Positions 33,094-42,471 of a stretch of 64,000 nt of DNA are shown here, one piece after another. Position 1 is the first letter of the stretch. The number at the start of each line of letters is the position of its first letter. This DNA is from Streptococcus ovuberis. GTDB lineage: Bacteria; Bacillota; Bacilli; Lactobacillales; Streptococcaceae. Location of the stretch: contig NZ_JAAXPR010000001.1 of NCBI RefSeq assembly GCF_012396585.1, forward strand, positions 62,001 to 126,000, read 5' to 3'. Position numbers and translations under genes: made by a program. Under the pieces are notes generated by a model. It did not search any database, was not told the DNA's origin, and saw only the letters and a list, made by a program, of their open reading frames with translations.

Positions 33094-34313
33094 TGTATTC
33101 CTATAAAGTTGGCATTTCTGCCCAAGAGCATGACCAATTTGCCATGGCTTCTGATCAGACCAACTTGCTACAAAGCAGCAACTGGGCCAAGGTTAAAGAT
33201 AACTGGGCAAATGAGCGCATCGGGTTTTACGAAGATGGCACGCTCGTCGCTTCTTGTAGCCTCCTCATAAAGCTACTGCCCCTAGGCTTCACCATGCTTT
33301 ATATCCCGCGTGGTCCGATTATGAACTATTCTGATCAAGATTTGGTTAAATTTGTCATCCAGTCGCTCAAGACCTATGGCAAAACCAAGCGGGCGCTCTT
33401 TATCAAATTTGATCCAGCACTCTTGCTCCGACAGTATGCCCTTCAAGACGCTCCATCAAGTCCTGAAAAAGAAGAAACCCAGATTTATTTAAAAAACCTA
33501 GAGAACGCAGGTGCTATTTGGTTAGGAAGAACCAGCCATATAGCTGAATCCATCCAGCCACGTTTTCAAGCTAATGTATATACCGCAGCCAATTTAGCAG
33601 AGCAATTTCCCAAGCACACAAAGCGCCTGATGAAAGATGCTAACAATCGAGGCGTCATCACTAGTCGCGGCGACTTGAAAGACCTCCCAGAATTTGCTAA
33701 GGTAGTGGCCCTGACGGAAGGCCGCAAGGGGGTTGCTCTGCGCAATGAAGCCTACTTCAGGAAACTGATGACCATCTATGGCCAGGATGCCTATCTCCAC
33801 TTGGCCAAGGTCAATTTATCTCAGCGTTTAACAGACTATCAAACGCAACTAAAGCAAGTCAACCGTGATTTAGCAGAGACCGCTGACCACCAGAAGAAAC
33901 GCTTAACCAAACTCCAGCAGCAAAAAGCTTCTATTGAAAAATATATCCAAGAATTTTCGGAGTTTACAGAGACTTACCCAGACGAATTAGTCATCGCAGG
34001 GATCCTCTCCATTCGATTCGGACACAGCATGGAGATGCTATATGCGGGGATGAATGAGGCCTTCAAAAAATTCTATCCCCAGTACTCTCTCTACCCTAAA
34101 GTCTTTCAGGATGCCTTTCATGATGGCGTTGCCTGGGCCAACATGGGAGGAGTTGAGGGAAGTCTTGATGATGGCTTGACAAAGTTCAAGGCCAATTTTG
34201 CCCCAATGTTTGAAGAATACATCGGTGAATTTGACATCCCTGTCAACAGCCTCTTGTACAAACTCTCCCGCTTTGCTTACCAAACCCGAAAAAAATTAAG
34301 GAACAGACACTAA
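33093..34313 (+). CDS. murM: MurM-like peptidoglycan branching aminoacyltransferase
   Basis: This 406-residue Fem-family transferase uses aminoacyl-tRNA to add the first residue of the interpeptide bridge to the lysine of lipid II. The ATG at 33093 overlaps the previous stop; MYSYKVGIS matches the family N terminus. The GNAT-like fold features LPLGFTMLYIPRGPIMNYSD (near 70-88) and the long coiled-coil arm (about 250-300, TDYQTQLKQVNRDLAE region) are visible. The C terminus reads GVEGSLDDGLTKFKANF, typical of the family. It is followed by murN with a TAATG overlap. MurM-type activity sets the level of branched muropeptides and in pneumococcus supports penicillin resistance. Confidence 0.85.
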   Translation: MYSYKVGISAQEHDQFAMASDQTNLLQSSNWAKVKDNWANERIGFYEDGTLVASCSLLIKLLPLGFTMLYIPRGPIMNYSDQDLVKFVIQSLKTYGKTKRALFIKFDPALLLRQYALQDAPSSPEKEETQIYLKNLENAGAIWLGRTSHIAESIQPRFQANVYTAANLAEQFPKHTKRLMKDANNRGVITSRGDLKDLPEFAKVVALTEGRKGVALRNEAYFRKLMTIYGQDAYLHLAKVNLSQRLTDYQTQLKQVNRDLAETADHQKKRLTKLQQQKASIEKYIQEFSEFTETYPDELVIAGILSIRFGHSMEMLYAGMNEAFKKFYPQYSLYPKVFQDAFHDGVAWANMGGVEGSLDDGLTKFKANFAPMFEEYIGEFDIPVNSLLYKLSRFAYQTRKKLRNRH

Positions 34314-35542
34314 TGATACTTATTCAGTTAGAAGCAACAGCTTTTGAAACCTTTGCTCGCCAATTTCCAGGCTCTTTTATGCAGAGTATCGAGATGGCAA
34401 AACTGTATAAAAAACGTGGCTTCACCACTTATTTTCTAGGTTTAGAGATCAATCAGGAACTACAAGTGGCAGGCCTGGTTTACACACTTCCAATGACTGG
34501 TGGACTCCATATGGAAATCAACTCCGGTCCCCTCAGTCGAAAGAATGAGTATCTCAAAGCGTTCTATCGAGAATTACAGATTTTCGCTAAAGAAAAAGGC
34601 GCTCTTCAGCTTCTCGTCAAACCCTACGACACCTACCAGACGTTTGATAGTCAAGGAAATCCTACCAGCCCGGAAAAGACTCGCCTTATCTCTGATCTGA
34701 CTGACTTAGGCTACCAGCACGATGGGTTATTAACTGGCTATCCTAATGGTGAGCCTGACTGGCACTATGTTAAGGACTTAACAAATTTAACACCAGAAAC
34801 CTTAATCCAATCCTTCAATAAAAAAGGCAGACCTCAAGCTAACAAGGCTCTTAGTTTCGGTATCCGGACAAAAGTTCTGACAAAAGAGGAACTCCACCTC
34901 TTCAAAGCTATTACTGCTGCAACTTCTGAACGCCGTGACTACACAGACAAGTCCCTAGACTACTACCAAGATTTCTATGATAGCTTTGGAGACAAAGCCC
35001 AATTCATGATCGCCACTATCCAATTCCAGGATTATCTAGACAATCTCCTAGCAGACCATCATGCCTTGGAAGAAAAGCTCAGCAAAGTTGAAACCCAACT
35101 TCAAAATTACCCTAATTCGGCCAAGCACAAAAATATCTCTCGTGAGCTGAACAATCAGATTGAAACGTTTAAGACTAGAATCTCAGAAGCACAACAGCTG
35201 GTTAAGCAATACGGGCAAGAAGAAGTGGTCCTTGCTGGCGCTCTCTTCATCTACCTTGGAAATGAGACCGCTTATCTCTTTTCTGGCTCCTATCCAGAGT
35301 TTAACCGCTTCTATGCTCCGATGGTCCTCCAGTATGAAGCAATGGCAGAGAGCCTCAAACGTAATCTTGACACCTATAACTTTTTAGGTATCACAGGTGA
35401 ATTTGACGGCACTGATAGCGTCCTTCGCTTTAAACAACAATTCAGTGGTTACATTACCCGGAAAACGGGAACCTTTCGCTACTATCCAAGGCCTTTAAAA
35501 TTTAAATTCCTGCAAGCACTCAAGAAACTGCTTGGACGCTAG
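34313..35542 (+). CDS. murN: MurN-like peptidoglycan branching aminoacyltransferase
   Basis: This 409-residue Fem-family paralogue of the preceding protein is expected to add the second bridge residue. Characteristic stretches are MQSIEMAKLYKKRGFTTYF, GGLHMEINSGP, KPYDTYQTFDSQGNPTSPE and the ATSERRDYTDKSLDYYQDF block near 200-218. A coiled-coil arm occupies about 245-300, and GEFDGTDSVLRFKQQFSGY lies near the C terminus. The ATG overlaps the murM stop. The two are cotranscribed and end at the strong hairpin at 35558-35615. Bridge residue identity (Ala, Ser or Gly) cannot be predicted. Confidence 0.85.
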   Translation: MILIQLEATAFETFARQFPGSFMQSIEMAKLYKKRGFTTYFLGLEINQELQVAGLVYTLPMTGGLHMEINSGPLSRKNEYLKAFYRELQIFAKEKGALQLLVKPYDTYQTFDSQGNPTSPEKTRLISDLTDLGYQHDGLLTGYPNGEPDWHYVKDLTNLTPETLIQSFNKKGRPQANKALSFGIRTKVLTKEELHLFKAITAATSERRDYTDKSLDYYQDFYDSFGDKAQFMIATIQFQDYLDNLLADHHALEEKLSKVETQLQNYPNSAKHKNISRELNNQIETFKTRISEAQQLVKQYGQEEVVLAGALFIYLGNETAYLFSGSYPEFNRFYAPMVLQYEAMAESLKRNLDTYNFLGITGEFDGTDSVLRFKQQFSGYITRKTGTFRYYPRPLKFKFLQALKKLLGR

Positions 35543-35557
35543 TGACTATCACTACTG

Positions 35558-35615
35558 AAAAACGGCTCTATCCTTTCCATAGTGGAGAAACCTATGGAGA
35601 GTATGAGCCGTTTTT
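35558..35615 (+). terminator. terminator of the HD-HAD-murMN operon
   Basis: Outer stem AAAAACGGCTC/GAGCCGTTTTT with an inner stem TCCATAG/CTATGGA; T5 closes the outer arm. It starts 15 bases after murN. Confidence 0.88.
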
Positions 35616-35752
35616 GAGTGTCAAAAAACCATATAATCTCTAATGAAAAGCGTTCAAACCATCATTTTAAAAAGAATCATATGGCATAAGCGTATTTGTC
35701 CCAACCTCAGCGGTTAGCTTTTCAACACCCCACTACAATTAACAAAGAACCT

Positions 35753-35795
35753 ATAAAACCTGCCCATTGTCTATAAACAGAGCCTGGACAGGTTT
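35753..35795 (-). terminator. terminator after the YwaF-like gene
   Basis: Stem AAACCTG/CAGGTTT with further inner pairs, followed on the minus strand by TTTTATAGG, 6 bases past the gene end. Confidence 0.65.
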
Positions 35796-35800
35796 ATCTT

Positions 35801-36496
35801 TTACATTTTTTCCTGGTGCAGAAGATTGCCCTGACCTTGAAAATGAAGGCAAGTCCATTGAACCAAACCAACCAAGAAACTTAAAACAGTCGTAACCACC
35901 ATGACATTAATCATAGGATCAGTTCCCCCAATAATAGGCGTTTGACGCAAAAAACCATAATTTCCTCCTGTCACAGCATTGACGCAAAGCTGTAGCAAAT
36001 TGATGATGACAGTCGTCCGAACAATAAAGCGCAGCTGAAGAGTTGGAATCTCTCCTTGATCCAACAGGTAAACCAAACTGTTCACCAAGAGTGCTGCATG
36101 GCCGAAGATAAAGGAAAACGTCGTCACATGAAAAAGGGGAAAGGGATCAAAAACCGGATAAACAAAAGCTAAGATAGATCCTGCTACACCCAAATAAGCA
36201 AAATAGCGTTTCAACAGCCAGTGCTTAGGCAATAACAACAGCGACAACATGGCCAGACGGCAATGGTAAAGAGGTAAACTCTCAGACAAAGGGGCCTGAG
36301 TTGCAACATACCAACCATAAAGACTAATCAACTGGATCCATTGCAACCCTTGAAAAAAACGACTAAATCGTGGTTTTTCGTGTTGAAATAAGGCTAACAA
36401 AATCAGAGCGAGACAAAAAATGAAACAAGCGAAATGTCCTAGCAAAGACAGAGAGGGCGCATGAGTCGCTTGTGAACTAAAAAAATCTTTCAGCAC
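35801..36496 (-). CDS. YwaF-like integral membrane protein (TIGR02206 type)
   Basis: This 231-residue protein has six or seven predicted helices. The PLYHCRLAMLSLLLLP stretch near residue 75 and the FHVTTFSFIFGHAALLVNSLVYL stretch near 121 (landmarks only) are typical of this membrane family. The C-terminal GGTDPMINVM is also conserved. The role is unknown. It starts 10 bases after the murF stop, so the two are probably cotranscribed. Confidence 0.82.
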   Translation of the reverse strand: MLKDFFSSQATHAPSLSLLGHFACFIFCLALILLALFQHEKPRFSRFFQGLQWIQLISLYGWYVATQAPLSESLPLYHCRLAMLSLLLLPKHWLLKRYFAYLGVAGSILAFVYPVFDPFPLFHVTTFSFIFGHAALLVNSLVYLLDQGEIPTLQLRFIVRTTVIINLLQLCVNAVTGGNYGFLRQTPIIGGTDPMINVMVVTTVLSFLVGLVQWTCLHFQGQGNLLHQEKM

Positions 36497-36506
36497 TTTG
36501 CCCCTC

Positions 36507-37847
36507 CTAGCCTTCTAGAGCCTCTACGATAGCCGCTAAATTCATCGAATTGGAACCTTTTAACAAGAGCTGATCCTGAGGCTTAAGGTCGTTTTGCAAA
36601 GACTCAATGAGAGCCTCAAAGCTTTCTACAGAGGCAAAATAAGATAACCGTTTATCTCCTATTAAAGCTTCTGCCAGCGGACGCATTTCTGGCCCGTAGA
36701 GGTAAATTTTATCCAAATTTTCCCCCAAGCTATCTGCTATACCTGCATGGAGCTGACAAGACGCATCCCCTAATTCCTTCATATCTGCCAAGACGACTAA
36801 CTTTCGGCCACCTGAATTTTTAGGAATGGCTGAAAAAGTTTCCAAAATCAAGCGCATGGCTGTCGGATTCGCATTGTAAACATCGGATAAAATCTCTGCA
36901 CCATTCTTGGCTTTTTTCCATTCGGTTCGGTTGCGAGTCAACTGCAGCTGAGAAAACGCGCGCTTGATCTTCTCATCTGAAACGCCACAGACCTTGCCGA
37001 CATAAGCCGCCAGCATAGCATTGGTAGCATTGTACTTACCAGTCACTGGAAGTTCGATGGTTCCTTCAACTGCAGTGCTCTCAAATCTCAAACTCTGCTT
37101 GCCTTCACATAAGTCAGTCAAGCGAAGTTCGGCTTCTGGACCAAATCGAACCACTTTTTGCTGACTAGGAAGGTAAGGTTCTACCAAGGGATCATCAGGT
37201 ACCAGCAGGAGACCACCATTTGGCATCCCGCTTGTAATTTGCAGTTTCCCTTGAGCTATCTTATCTCGACTCCCAAAAAACGCTAGATGGGCTTCTCCTA
37301 TCAAGGTAACCACACTGATTCTAGGCCGCGCTATCTTGGAGAGCAATTCAATGTCCCCAAGATGATCTTGCCCCATTTCTAAGACCAGCTTCTGCGTGTT
37401 ATCTGGCATGTGTAAAACCGTATAAGGTAAACCAATTTCATTATTATAATTCCCTTGGGTTTTATAGGTCTGATAGGTAGTTGCCAAGACATCATGAATC
37501 ATGTCTTTGGTTGTCGTCTTTCCGTTAGAACCGGTAACCGCAATCACGTCAACTTGTAATTTATCAATATAATAGCTGGCCAATTGCTGCATCGCCAAAA
37601 GAACATCTGAAACTAAGAGATGAGGACAATCTAAAGACTTCTCTGACAAAGTTGCTACTGCTCCATTTTCAAAGGCAAGGCCTATAAACGTATGCCCATC
37701 TCGAGCACCTTTTAGTGGCATAAATAGGTTTCCCGCCTTAATCTGACGACTATCAAATTCCATCCCCGTCAGCGAACTATCTGGATAGACTCGAAAGTCA
37801 TTTTGTGCTCCGACAATCTCACCGACCTCATAAAAACTTAAACGCAT
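36507..37847 (-). CDS. murF: UDP-N-acetylmuramoyl-tripeptide--D-alanyl-D-alanine ligase
   Basis: This 446-residue Mur ligase adds D-Ala-D-Ala to the UDP-MurNAc-tripeptide in the cytoplasm. The ATP-binding loop VTGSNGKTTTKDM (near 104-116), the carbamyl-lysine and magnesium regions EMGQDHLGDI and LIGEAHLAFFGSR, and the C-terminal DVYNANPTAM motif near 314 are all present. In several streptococci murF sits directly beside ddl; here ddl is about 17 kb away beside recR, and murF is paired with a YwaF-like gene. The SD is AAGAGGATG. Confidence 0.96.
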   Translation of the reverse strand: MRLSFYEVGEIVGAQNDFRVYPDSSLTGMEFDSRQIKAGNLFMPLKGARDGHTFIGLAFENGAVATLSEKSLDCPHLLVSDVLLAMQQLASYYIDKLQVDVIAVTGSNGKTTTKDMIHDVLATTYQTYKTQGNYNNEIGLPYTVLHMPDNTQKLVLEMGQDHLGDIELLSKIARPRISVVTLIGEAHLAFFGSRDKIAQGKLQITSGMPNGGLLLVPDDPLVEPYLPSQQKVVRFGPEAELRLTDLCEGKQSLRFESTAVEGTIELPVTGKYNATNAMLAAYVGKVCGVSDEKIKRAFSQLQLTRNRTEWKKAKNGAEILSDVYNANPTAMRLILETFSAIPKNSGGRKLVVLADMKELGDASCQLHAGIADSLGENLDKIYLYGPEMRPLAEALIGDKRLSYFASVESFEALIESLQNDLKPQDQLLLKGSNSMNLAAIVEALEG

Positions 37848-37878
37848 AGCGCATCCTCTTCTTTTCTCAATCGACCCT

Positions 37879-37907
37879 ATTGTACCACAATTTCCATCAA
37901 TCGTAAA
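37879..37907 (-). promoter_or_regulatory. murF promoter
   Basis: Minus strand TTTACG (37902-37907), 17-base spacer, TACAAT (37879-37884), 32 bases before the murF ATG. Confidence 0.65.
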
Positions 37908-38272
37908 ACTTCCTCAGTCTTCTCTCACGCCTTACGCACGAAAAATGCATGCTGCAACCGTTTGGGCACATACGCATTTTTCAAAAATAGCCCCAAAGAC
38001 AACTGAATACCAGTAGAAATCTTTCAACCTCATTAGCCCTATGCCAAAAACTTTATTTGAAACATTTACAATTTAGATGACGCTTCACTTTCTAAATGCT
38101 GATTTTTTTACATCCGTTATGGTTTTCTTTCTAGTATGTATGAAAATTTTTGAAAATCGCTCTCATTTGTTCTTTGCACAATCAGTATCTTAACGCCTCA
38201 AAAAAGTTAACTAGTTCAGTAATTCCAAGGGGTTTGTTGGTTAAAAATATTGATATTTTTTTCACAAAACTC

Positions 38273-38301
38273 TTGAAAACGATTTCTTTTTCAGGTATAA
38301 T
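38273..38301 (+). promoter_or_regulatory. adh promoter with overlapping CcpA site (cre)
   Basis: TTGAAA (38273-38278), 17-base spacer, TATAAT (38296-38301). TTGAAAACGATTTCT (38273-38287) matches the cre consensus WTGNAANCGNWNNCW at every fixed position and covers the -35, the place for repression by CcpA when glucose is present. Confidence 0.78.
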
Positions 38302-38381
38302 AATCTTGTAAAAATAAGAAAGGATTGAATAGCTGATTATCCAGTGACACTATCCAACCATTTTATAAAAGGAGACTTTCT

Positions 38382-39437
38382 ATGAAAGCAGCAACATTCG
38401 CAGAACTTGGACGTATCGAACTCCAAGACCATCCAAAACCTTCTATCATCAAACCCACAGACGCTGTTGTTCGCATTCTAAAAACAACCATTTGTGGAAC
38501 AGACCTCCACATTTTAGGTGGCGATGTTCCTGAAACACCACCTGGTTCCATACTTGGTCACGAAGGAATTGGTATTGTCGAAGAAGTCGGTTCAGCCGTT
38601 AACAACTTTAAGGTTGGCGATAAGGTTATCGTTTCCTGTATCACATCTTGTAATGTCTGCCATTACTGTAAGCGCTCCTTGCCATCCCATTGCGAAACAG
38701 GCGGTTGGATTTTAGGGCATTTGATCCCTGGGACTCAAGCAGAATATGTCCATATTCCACATGCTGATGGTTCTCTTTACCATGCCCCTAAGACGGTTGA
38801 AGACGATGCGCTTGTCATGCTGTCTGATATTTTCCCAACCTCCTTTGAAATCGGGGTTCAGTCATCTGATGTCAAACCAGGTGATACCGTCTGTATCATT
38901 GGAGCTGGCCCAATTGGTTTGGCAGCCCTCCTCACTGCACAATTCTACTCACCAGCCAAGATTATCATGATCGACTTGTCTCAATCACGCTTAGAAGCCG
39001 CCCTCGCATTTGGTGCAACTCACACTATCTGCTCGTCTGATATTGACGAGATTAAGGCTCAAATCGATGCCATCACAGATGGGTATGGGGTTGATATCGC
39101 CATGGAATGTGTTGGATACCCTGCAACATTTGATGTCGCCCAGAAAATTATCAGTATCGGTGGTCACATCGCCAACTTAGGCGTTCATGGCAAACCAGTT
39201 GACTTTGACTTGCAAGATTTATGGATTAAGAATATCACTCTCAGTACTGGCTTGGTTAATGCCAATACCACTGAAATGTTGCTCAATGTTATCAAATCAG
39301 GAAAAATTGACGCAACCCAACTGGTGACCCACCACTTCAAACTATCTGAAATCGAAAAAGCCTACGACGTCTTCAAAAATGCAGAAGCTAACAAATCCCT
39401 CAAGGTGATTATCGAAAATGATATCAGCCCAGCTTAG
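38382..39437 (+). CDS. zinc-dependent alcohol dehydrogenase family protein
   Basis: This 351-residue medium-chain dehydrogenase oxidises or reduces an alcohol/carbonyl pair using NAD(H). The catalytic zinc motif ICGTDLHIL with Cys near residue 38, GHEGIGIVEEVG with His-Glu near 60, and the four structural-zinc Cys in SCNVCHYCKRSLPSHC (near 90-105) are intact. The cofactor site IGAGPIGLAAL and the Asp of MIDLSQSR favour NAD over NADP. The SD AAAGGAGAC precedes the ATG. A perfect cre match on the -35 predicts repression in glucose. The alcohol used in vivo cannot be told. Confidence 0.92.
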   Translation: MKAATFAELGRIELQDHPKPSIIKPTDAVVRILKTTICGTDLHILGGDVPETPPGSILGHEGIGIVEEVGSAVNNFKVGDKVIVSCITSCNVCHYCKRSLPSHCETGGWILGHLIPGTQAEYVHIPHADGSLYHAPKTVEDDALVMLSDIFPTSFEIGVQSSDVKPGDTVCIIGAGPIGLAALLTAQFYSPAKIIMIDLSQSRLEAALAFGATHTICSSDIDEIKAQIDAITDGYGVDIAMECVGYPATFDVAQKIISIGGHIANLGVHGKPVDFDLQDLWIKNITLSTGLVNANTTEMLLNVIKSGKIDATQLVTHHFKLSEIEKAYDVFKNAEANKSLKVIIENDISPA

Positions 39438-39991
39438 GAAGAAAAAGGCTTCCTATCCTGTGCACTCGTCATAGCAACAAGAAACTCCTGGCCCATCAGA
39501 TAATGAGCACGGGAGTTTTTGTAATGGATGAGCTAAACTGTTAAAAAATCTTCCCTTTCGGTTTACCTTAGTCAAGTAGCGAGTTTTGTCTATAACCCAA
39601 TACCTTATCCAAAAAGACGTTCCTATAATTCTTTTAGATGAGAATCCTTCCATTCCTTGAAGAATTCCCTCTGATATAATCAAGGACTATATAGGTACGA
39701 GCAGTTATCTTTAATGAGCTTTAGTCTAGCCCAAATCACTAAGAAAACATTTCCTTCCGAAAATAGATTATCGTTTCGATATAGAAAATTATTACCTTTT
39801 CACTTGTTCGTTTTGATAACTAGAACTGTCAAAAGACACTGAAGAAATCCGCCATCTTCCTCAACCAATCTTTTTCCAATTTTTCATTCTCTATTTATGA
39901 ATTATCTGACAATTTATGGTAAAATGGAATAAGCAAGGTTAGATTGATGATACTAACGTCATGATTAGCCGTTTAGAAATGGAAGATTCTT
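39438..39991. other. intergenic between adh and zwf
   Basis: Apart from the adh terminator at its start and a TGG-TAAAAT extended -10 near 39919-39927 that probably serves zwf, I see no gene or clear element in these 554 bases. Confidence 0.5.
39482..39520 (+). terminator. terminator after the alcohol dehydrogenase gene
   Basis: Stem AAACTCC/GGAGTTT with a 23-base loop and a TTTTTG tail. A second, tail-less hairpin TAGGAAG/CTTCCTA straddles the stop codon. Confidence 0.6.
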
Positions 39992-41485
39992 ATGCCAGCA
40001 AATGTGTTATTTACTTTTTTCGGTGCCAGTGGCGACTTGGCCAAACGCAAACTTTACCCAGCGCTTTTTAGACTCTATAAGTCAGGCCATCTGACAGAGA
40101 ATTTTGCAGTGATTGGAACTGCTCGGCGGCCTTGGTCAAAGGCGTATTTTGAAGAAGTTGTCATTGAATCGATTACTGATTTAGCTGATAGTCCAAGACA
40201 AGCTAGCGAATTTGCCAGCCACTTTTACTATCAAAGCCACGATGTCAACGATACGGAGCATTACCAAGCTCTCAAAGACCTCCAGAACGAATTGGGACAA
40301 AAGTACCAAACCAACCACAATAAAATTTTCTTCTTGTCCATGGCCCCTGAATTTTTTGGGACCATCGCCAAGAACCTTAAATCTGAAGGAATTGTTGATG
40401 GTCAGGGCTTTGAACGCCTGATTATTGAAAAACCGTTTGGAACAGATCTTGAAACAGCTGAGCAGCTCAATCAAGATTTAGCGGAAGCTTTTGAAGAGAA
40501 TCAGATCTATCGGATTGACCATTACCTCGGCAAGGAAATGGTGCAAAATATCTTTGCAGTCCGTTTTGCCAACCCTATTTTTGAGCAGATTTGGAGTAAC
40601 CAGTATATTGAAAATGTTCAGATTACCTTCTCTGAAAGCATCGGAGTCGAGGATCGGGCAGGTTATTATGATACTTCTGGTGCCCTTAGGGACATGGTGC
40701 AAAACCATACCCTCCAACTCCTTTCGATCCTCGCTATGGACAAACCTGCTTCCTTTGATGAGACCGATATCCGCGAAGAAAAAATCAAGGTCTTTGAAAA
40801 TTTACGTCTCGAAGATGAAGATAGCCTCAAGCAACATTTTGTGCGTGGCCAATATACTGCTGGTAGCATCAATAACAAGGACTTTGTCGGCTATCTCGAT
40901 GAACCCAATATTGCCGAAAACTCTCAAACCGAGACCTTCGCCGCAGGTGCATTCTTTGTTGATACGGATCGTTTCAAGGACGTTCCCTTCTTCTTCCGTA
41001 CTGGCAAACGTATGACGGAGAAAGGCACGCGAGTTAATATTATCTTCAAAAAGACGGATAATATCTTCGGACAAGCCTTTGACCGTAATGTCTTAACCAT
41101 CTATATCCAACCAACCGAAGGCTTCTCTCTCCATATCAATGGTAAGAAAGTCGGAACTGACTTTAAAATGACACCCGTTGATCTTAAATTCCGCCATAGC
41201 GCTGAAAACCTAGTCAACTCTCCTGAGGCCTATGAAAAACTGATGTTTGATGCTTTAAATGGCGACTCAACTAACTTCAGCCATTGGCGTGAAGTTAAGG
41301 CTAGTTGGCGTTTAATTGACCGCGTCATTGACCTTTGGAAAAATAATCACGTTCCTTTACATACCTACCCTGCTGGCAGTATGGGGCCAAAAGCCGCCTT
41401 TGAGCTCTTGGAGAGCTTTGACACTGAATGGCATTGGCATCCAGATGACTGGTACCGCGAACACGGTCTCTTAGATCAGCAGTAA
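39992..41485 (+). CDS. zwf: glucose-6-phosphate 1-dehydrogenase
   Basis: This 497-residue enzyme oxidises glucose-6-phosphate to the lactone and makes NADPH, opening the pentose phosphate route. The cofactor loop FFGASGDLAKRKLYPALF (near 9-26), IIEKPFG, the catalytic RIDHYLGKEMVQN (near 173-185, His as base) and the substrate-binding FRTGKRM near 335 are present. Length is normal. It is a single-gene unit with a GGAAG SD, ending at the strong hairpin at 41524-41570. Confidence 0.97.
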   Translation: MPANVLFTFFGASGDLAKRKLYPALFRLYKSGHLTENFAVIGTARRPWSKAYFEEVVIESITDLADSPRQASEFASHFYYQSHDVNDTEHYQALKDLQNELGQKYQTNHNKIFFLSMAPEFFGTIAKNLKSEGIVDGQGFERLIIEKPFGTDLETAEQLNQDLAEAFEENQIYRIDHYLGKEMVQNIFAVRFANPIFEQIWSNQYIENVQITFSESIGVEDRAGYYDTSGALRDMVQNHTLQLLSILAMDKPASFDETDIREEKIKVFENLRLEDEDSLKQHFVRGQYTAGSINNKDFVGYLDEPNIAENSQTETFAAGAFFVDTDRFKDVPFFFRTGKRMTEKGTRVNIIFKKTDNIFGQAFDRNVLTIYIQPTEGFSLHINGKKVGTDFKMTPVDLKFRHSAENLVNSPEAYEKLMFDALNGDSTNFSHWREVKASWRLIDRVIDLWKNNHVPLHTYPAGSMGPKAAFELLESFDTEWHWHPDDWYREHGLLDQQ

Positions 41486-41523
41486 AGTTACGCAATCCTA
41501 GTCTTTGCTTCATTAACGCATAA

Positions 41524-41570
41524 AAGAAGGCCTGAAAACAAGTCGTCAAGACAAGTTTTCAGGCCTTCTT
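41524..41570. terminator. 16-bp hairpin between convergent zwf and methyltransferase genes
   Basis: Perfect 16-bp stem AAGAAGGCCTGAAAAC/GTTTTCAGGCCTTCTT around a 15-base loop. No long T-tract on either side, but the A/T-rich ends and the convergent position fit a bidirectional transcription stop. Confidence 0.75.
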
Positions 41571-41733
41571 AGGTTAAGTAAGGCTTTAATTTCCCTTCCA
41601 ATACAGAGACTGAGCACTCTAGATGTCTTTCATGCTGATGCTCCGTTGGATAACATGAACCCTAGAGCCAAGATTTCACGAGAGTTGCCTTTAAGCTTTC
41701 TTCGTTGGTTTACTCATTTTGTCAAAAAGGTGG

Positions 41734-42462
41734 TCATTTGCTATGCTTTCCATTTTTCTTCAAGCGGTAGTGGTGGAAGAATGCAATTTCCTTATAGGGT
41801 GAGAGCTTGGCTACCGCCAACTCCAACTTGGTCATACGCTGAATCCAGTCTGGTTCACGTTTGTAGTCATTGGACTGAAGACCGTAAAACGTCCGAATCC
41901 CTTGATAGTCCTTGACAGACAGCTTTGCTTGGTCTAACAGAGCCTCTAATTCATAAACTTCCCCGTGCCCCAAAGCTGTTGATTCATAGCGAAAATCACC
42001 AGAAATTAGGCGCAGAGCATGGATGCTCTGGTTCTCAAAGACAGCTTTTTGCATAACCTTGCCAGCTGCATTGTGCTTGACTAGAGAGAGTTCCCCCGAA
42101 GGTTTTAAAACACGCGCCAATTCCCTCAAATAATGAGGTCGACCTTCGCCTGAAACGTATTCTAGGACATTATGGCAGAGCACATAATCAAAATAATCAT
42201 CAGGAAACTGGCTCAGCAATTCTAAACTACCGGTCAGTTGCTGATAACCATCGGCTCCAAAGCGATCCTTGACCATATCTTGGTTAGGCTCAATAGCCAG
42301 AACGTCATTGGTCGCTGATAGGAAATCTGCCGTCAGCCCAAATCCAGATCCAAAATCAAGAACCCGTTTTCCCTTGATGTCCATGAGCTGGGCGAATAAG
42401 ATCGTATAAAAAACTTGTCCCCAAGGGGCGTAGATATTATCCTTGTAATGTTCTGTTAGCAT
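41734..42462 (-). CDS. class I SAM-dependent methyltransferase
   Basis: This is a 242-residue Rossmann methyltransferase. SAM-binding motif I VLDFGSGFGLTADFL (near 35-49), the acidic residue of LAIEPNQDM (near 56) and the post-I block FDYVLCHNVLEYV (near 90-102) are clear. The C-terminal part carries an added helical region (RTFYGLQSNDYKREPDWIQRM landmarks) of the type seen in small-molecule or tRNA methyltransferases. Substrate unknown. It follows ftsY with 9 bases between, so it is the last gene of the HAD-ftsY operon. Confidence 0.85.
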   Translation of the reverse strand: MLTEHYKDNIYAPWGQVFYTILFAQLMDIKGKRVLDFGSGFGLTADFLSATNDVLAIEPNQDMVKDRFGADGYQQLTGSLELLSQFPDDYFDYVLCHNVLEYVSGEGRPHYLRELARVLKPSGELSLVKHNAAGKVMQKAVFENQSIHALRLISGDFRYESTALGHGEVYELEALLDQAKLSVKDYQGIRTFYGLQSNDYKREPDWIQRMTKLELAVAKLSPYKEIAFFHHYRLKKNGKHSK

Positions 42463-42471
42463 ACCCTTCCC

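Larger units (their letters stand above)
37848..38381. other. divergent intergenic between murF and the alcohol dehydrogenase gene
   Basis: This holds the murF promoter at 37879-37907, a 9-bp perfect inverted repeat GAAAAATGC/GCATTTTTC at 37940-37948 and 37974-37982, an 8-bp A/T palindrome AAAAATAT-tg-ATATTTTT near 38243-38260, and the adh promoter with a cre site at 38273-38301. There is no gene. Confidence 0.6.

Noticed and set aside
40491..41015. 174-codon open frame inside zwf in another phase
   Set aside because: Shadow of zwf, which keeps all catalytic motifs.
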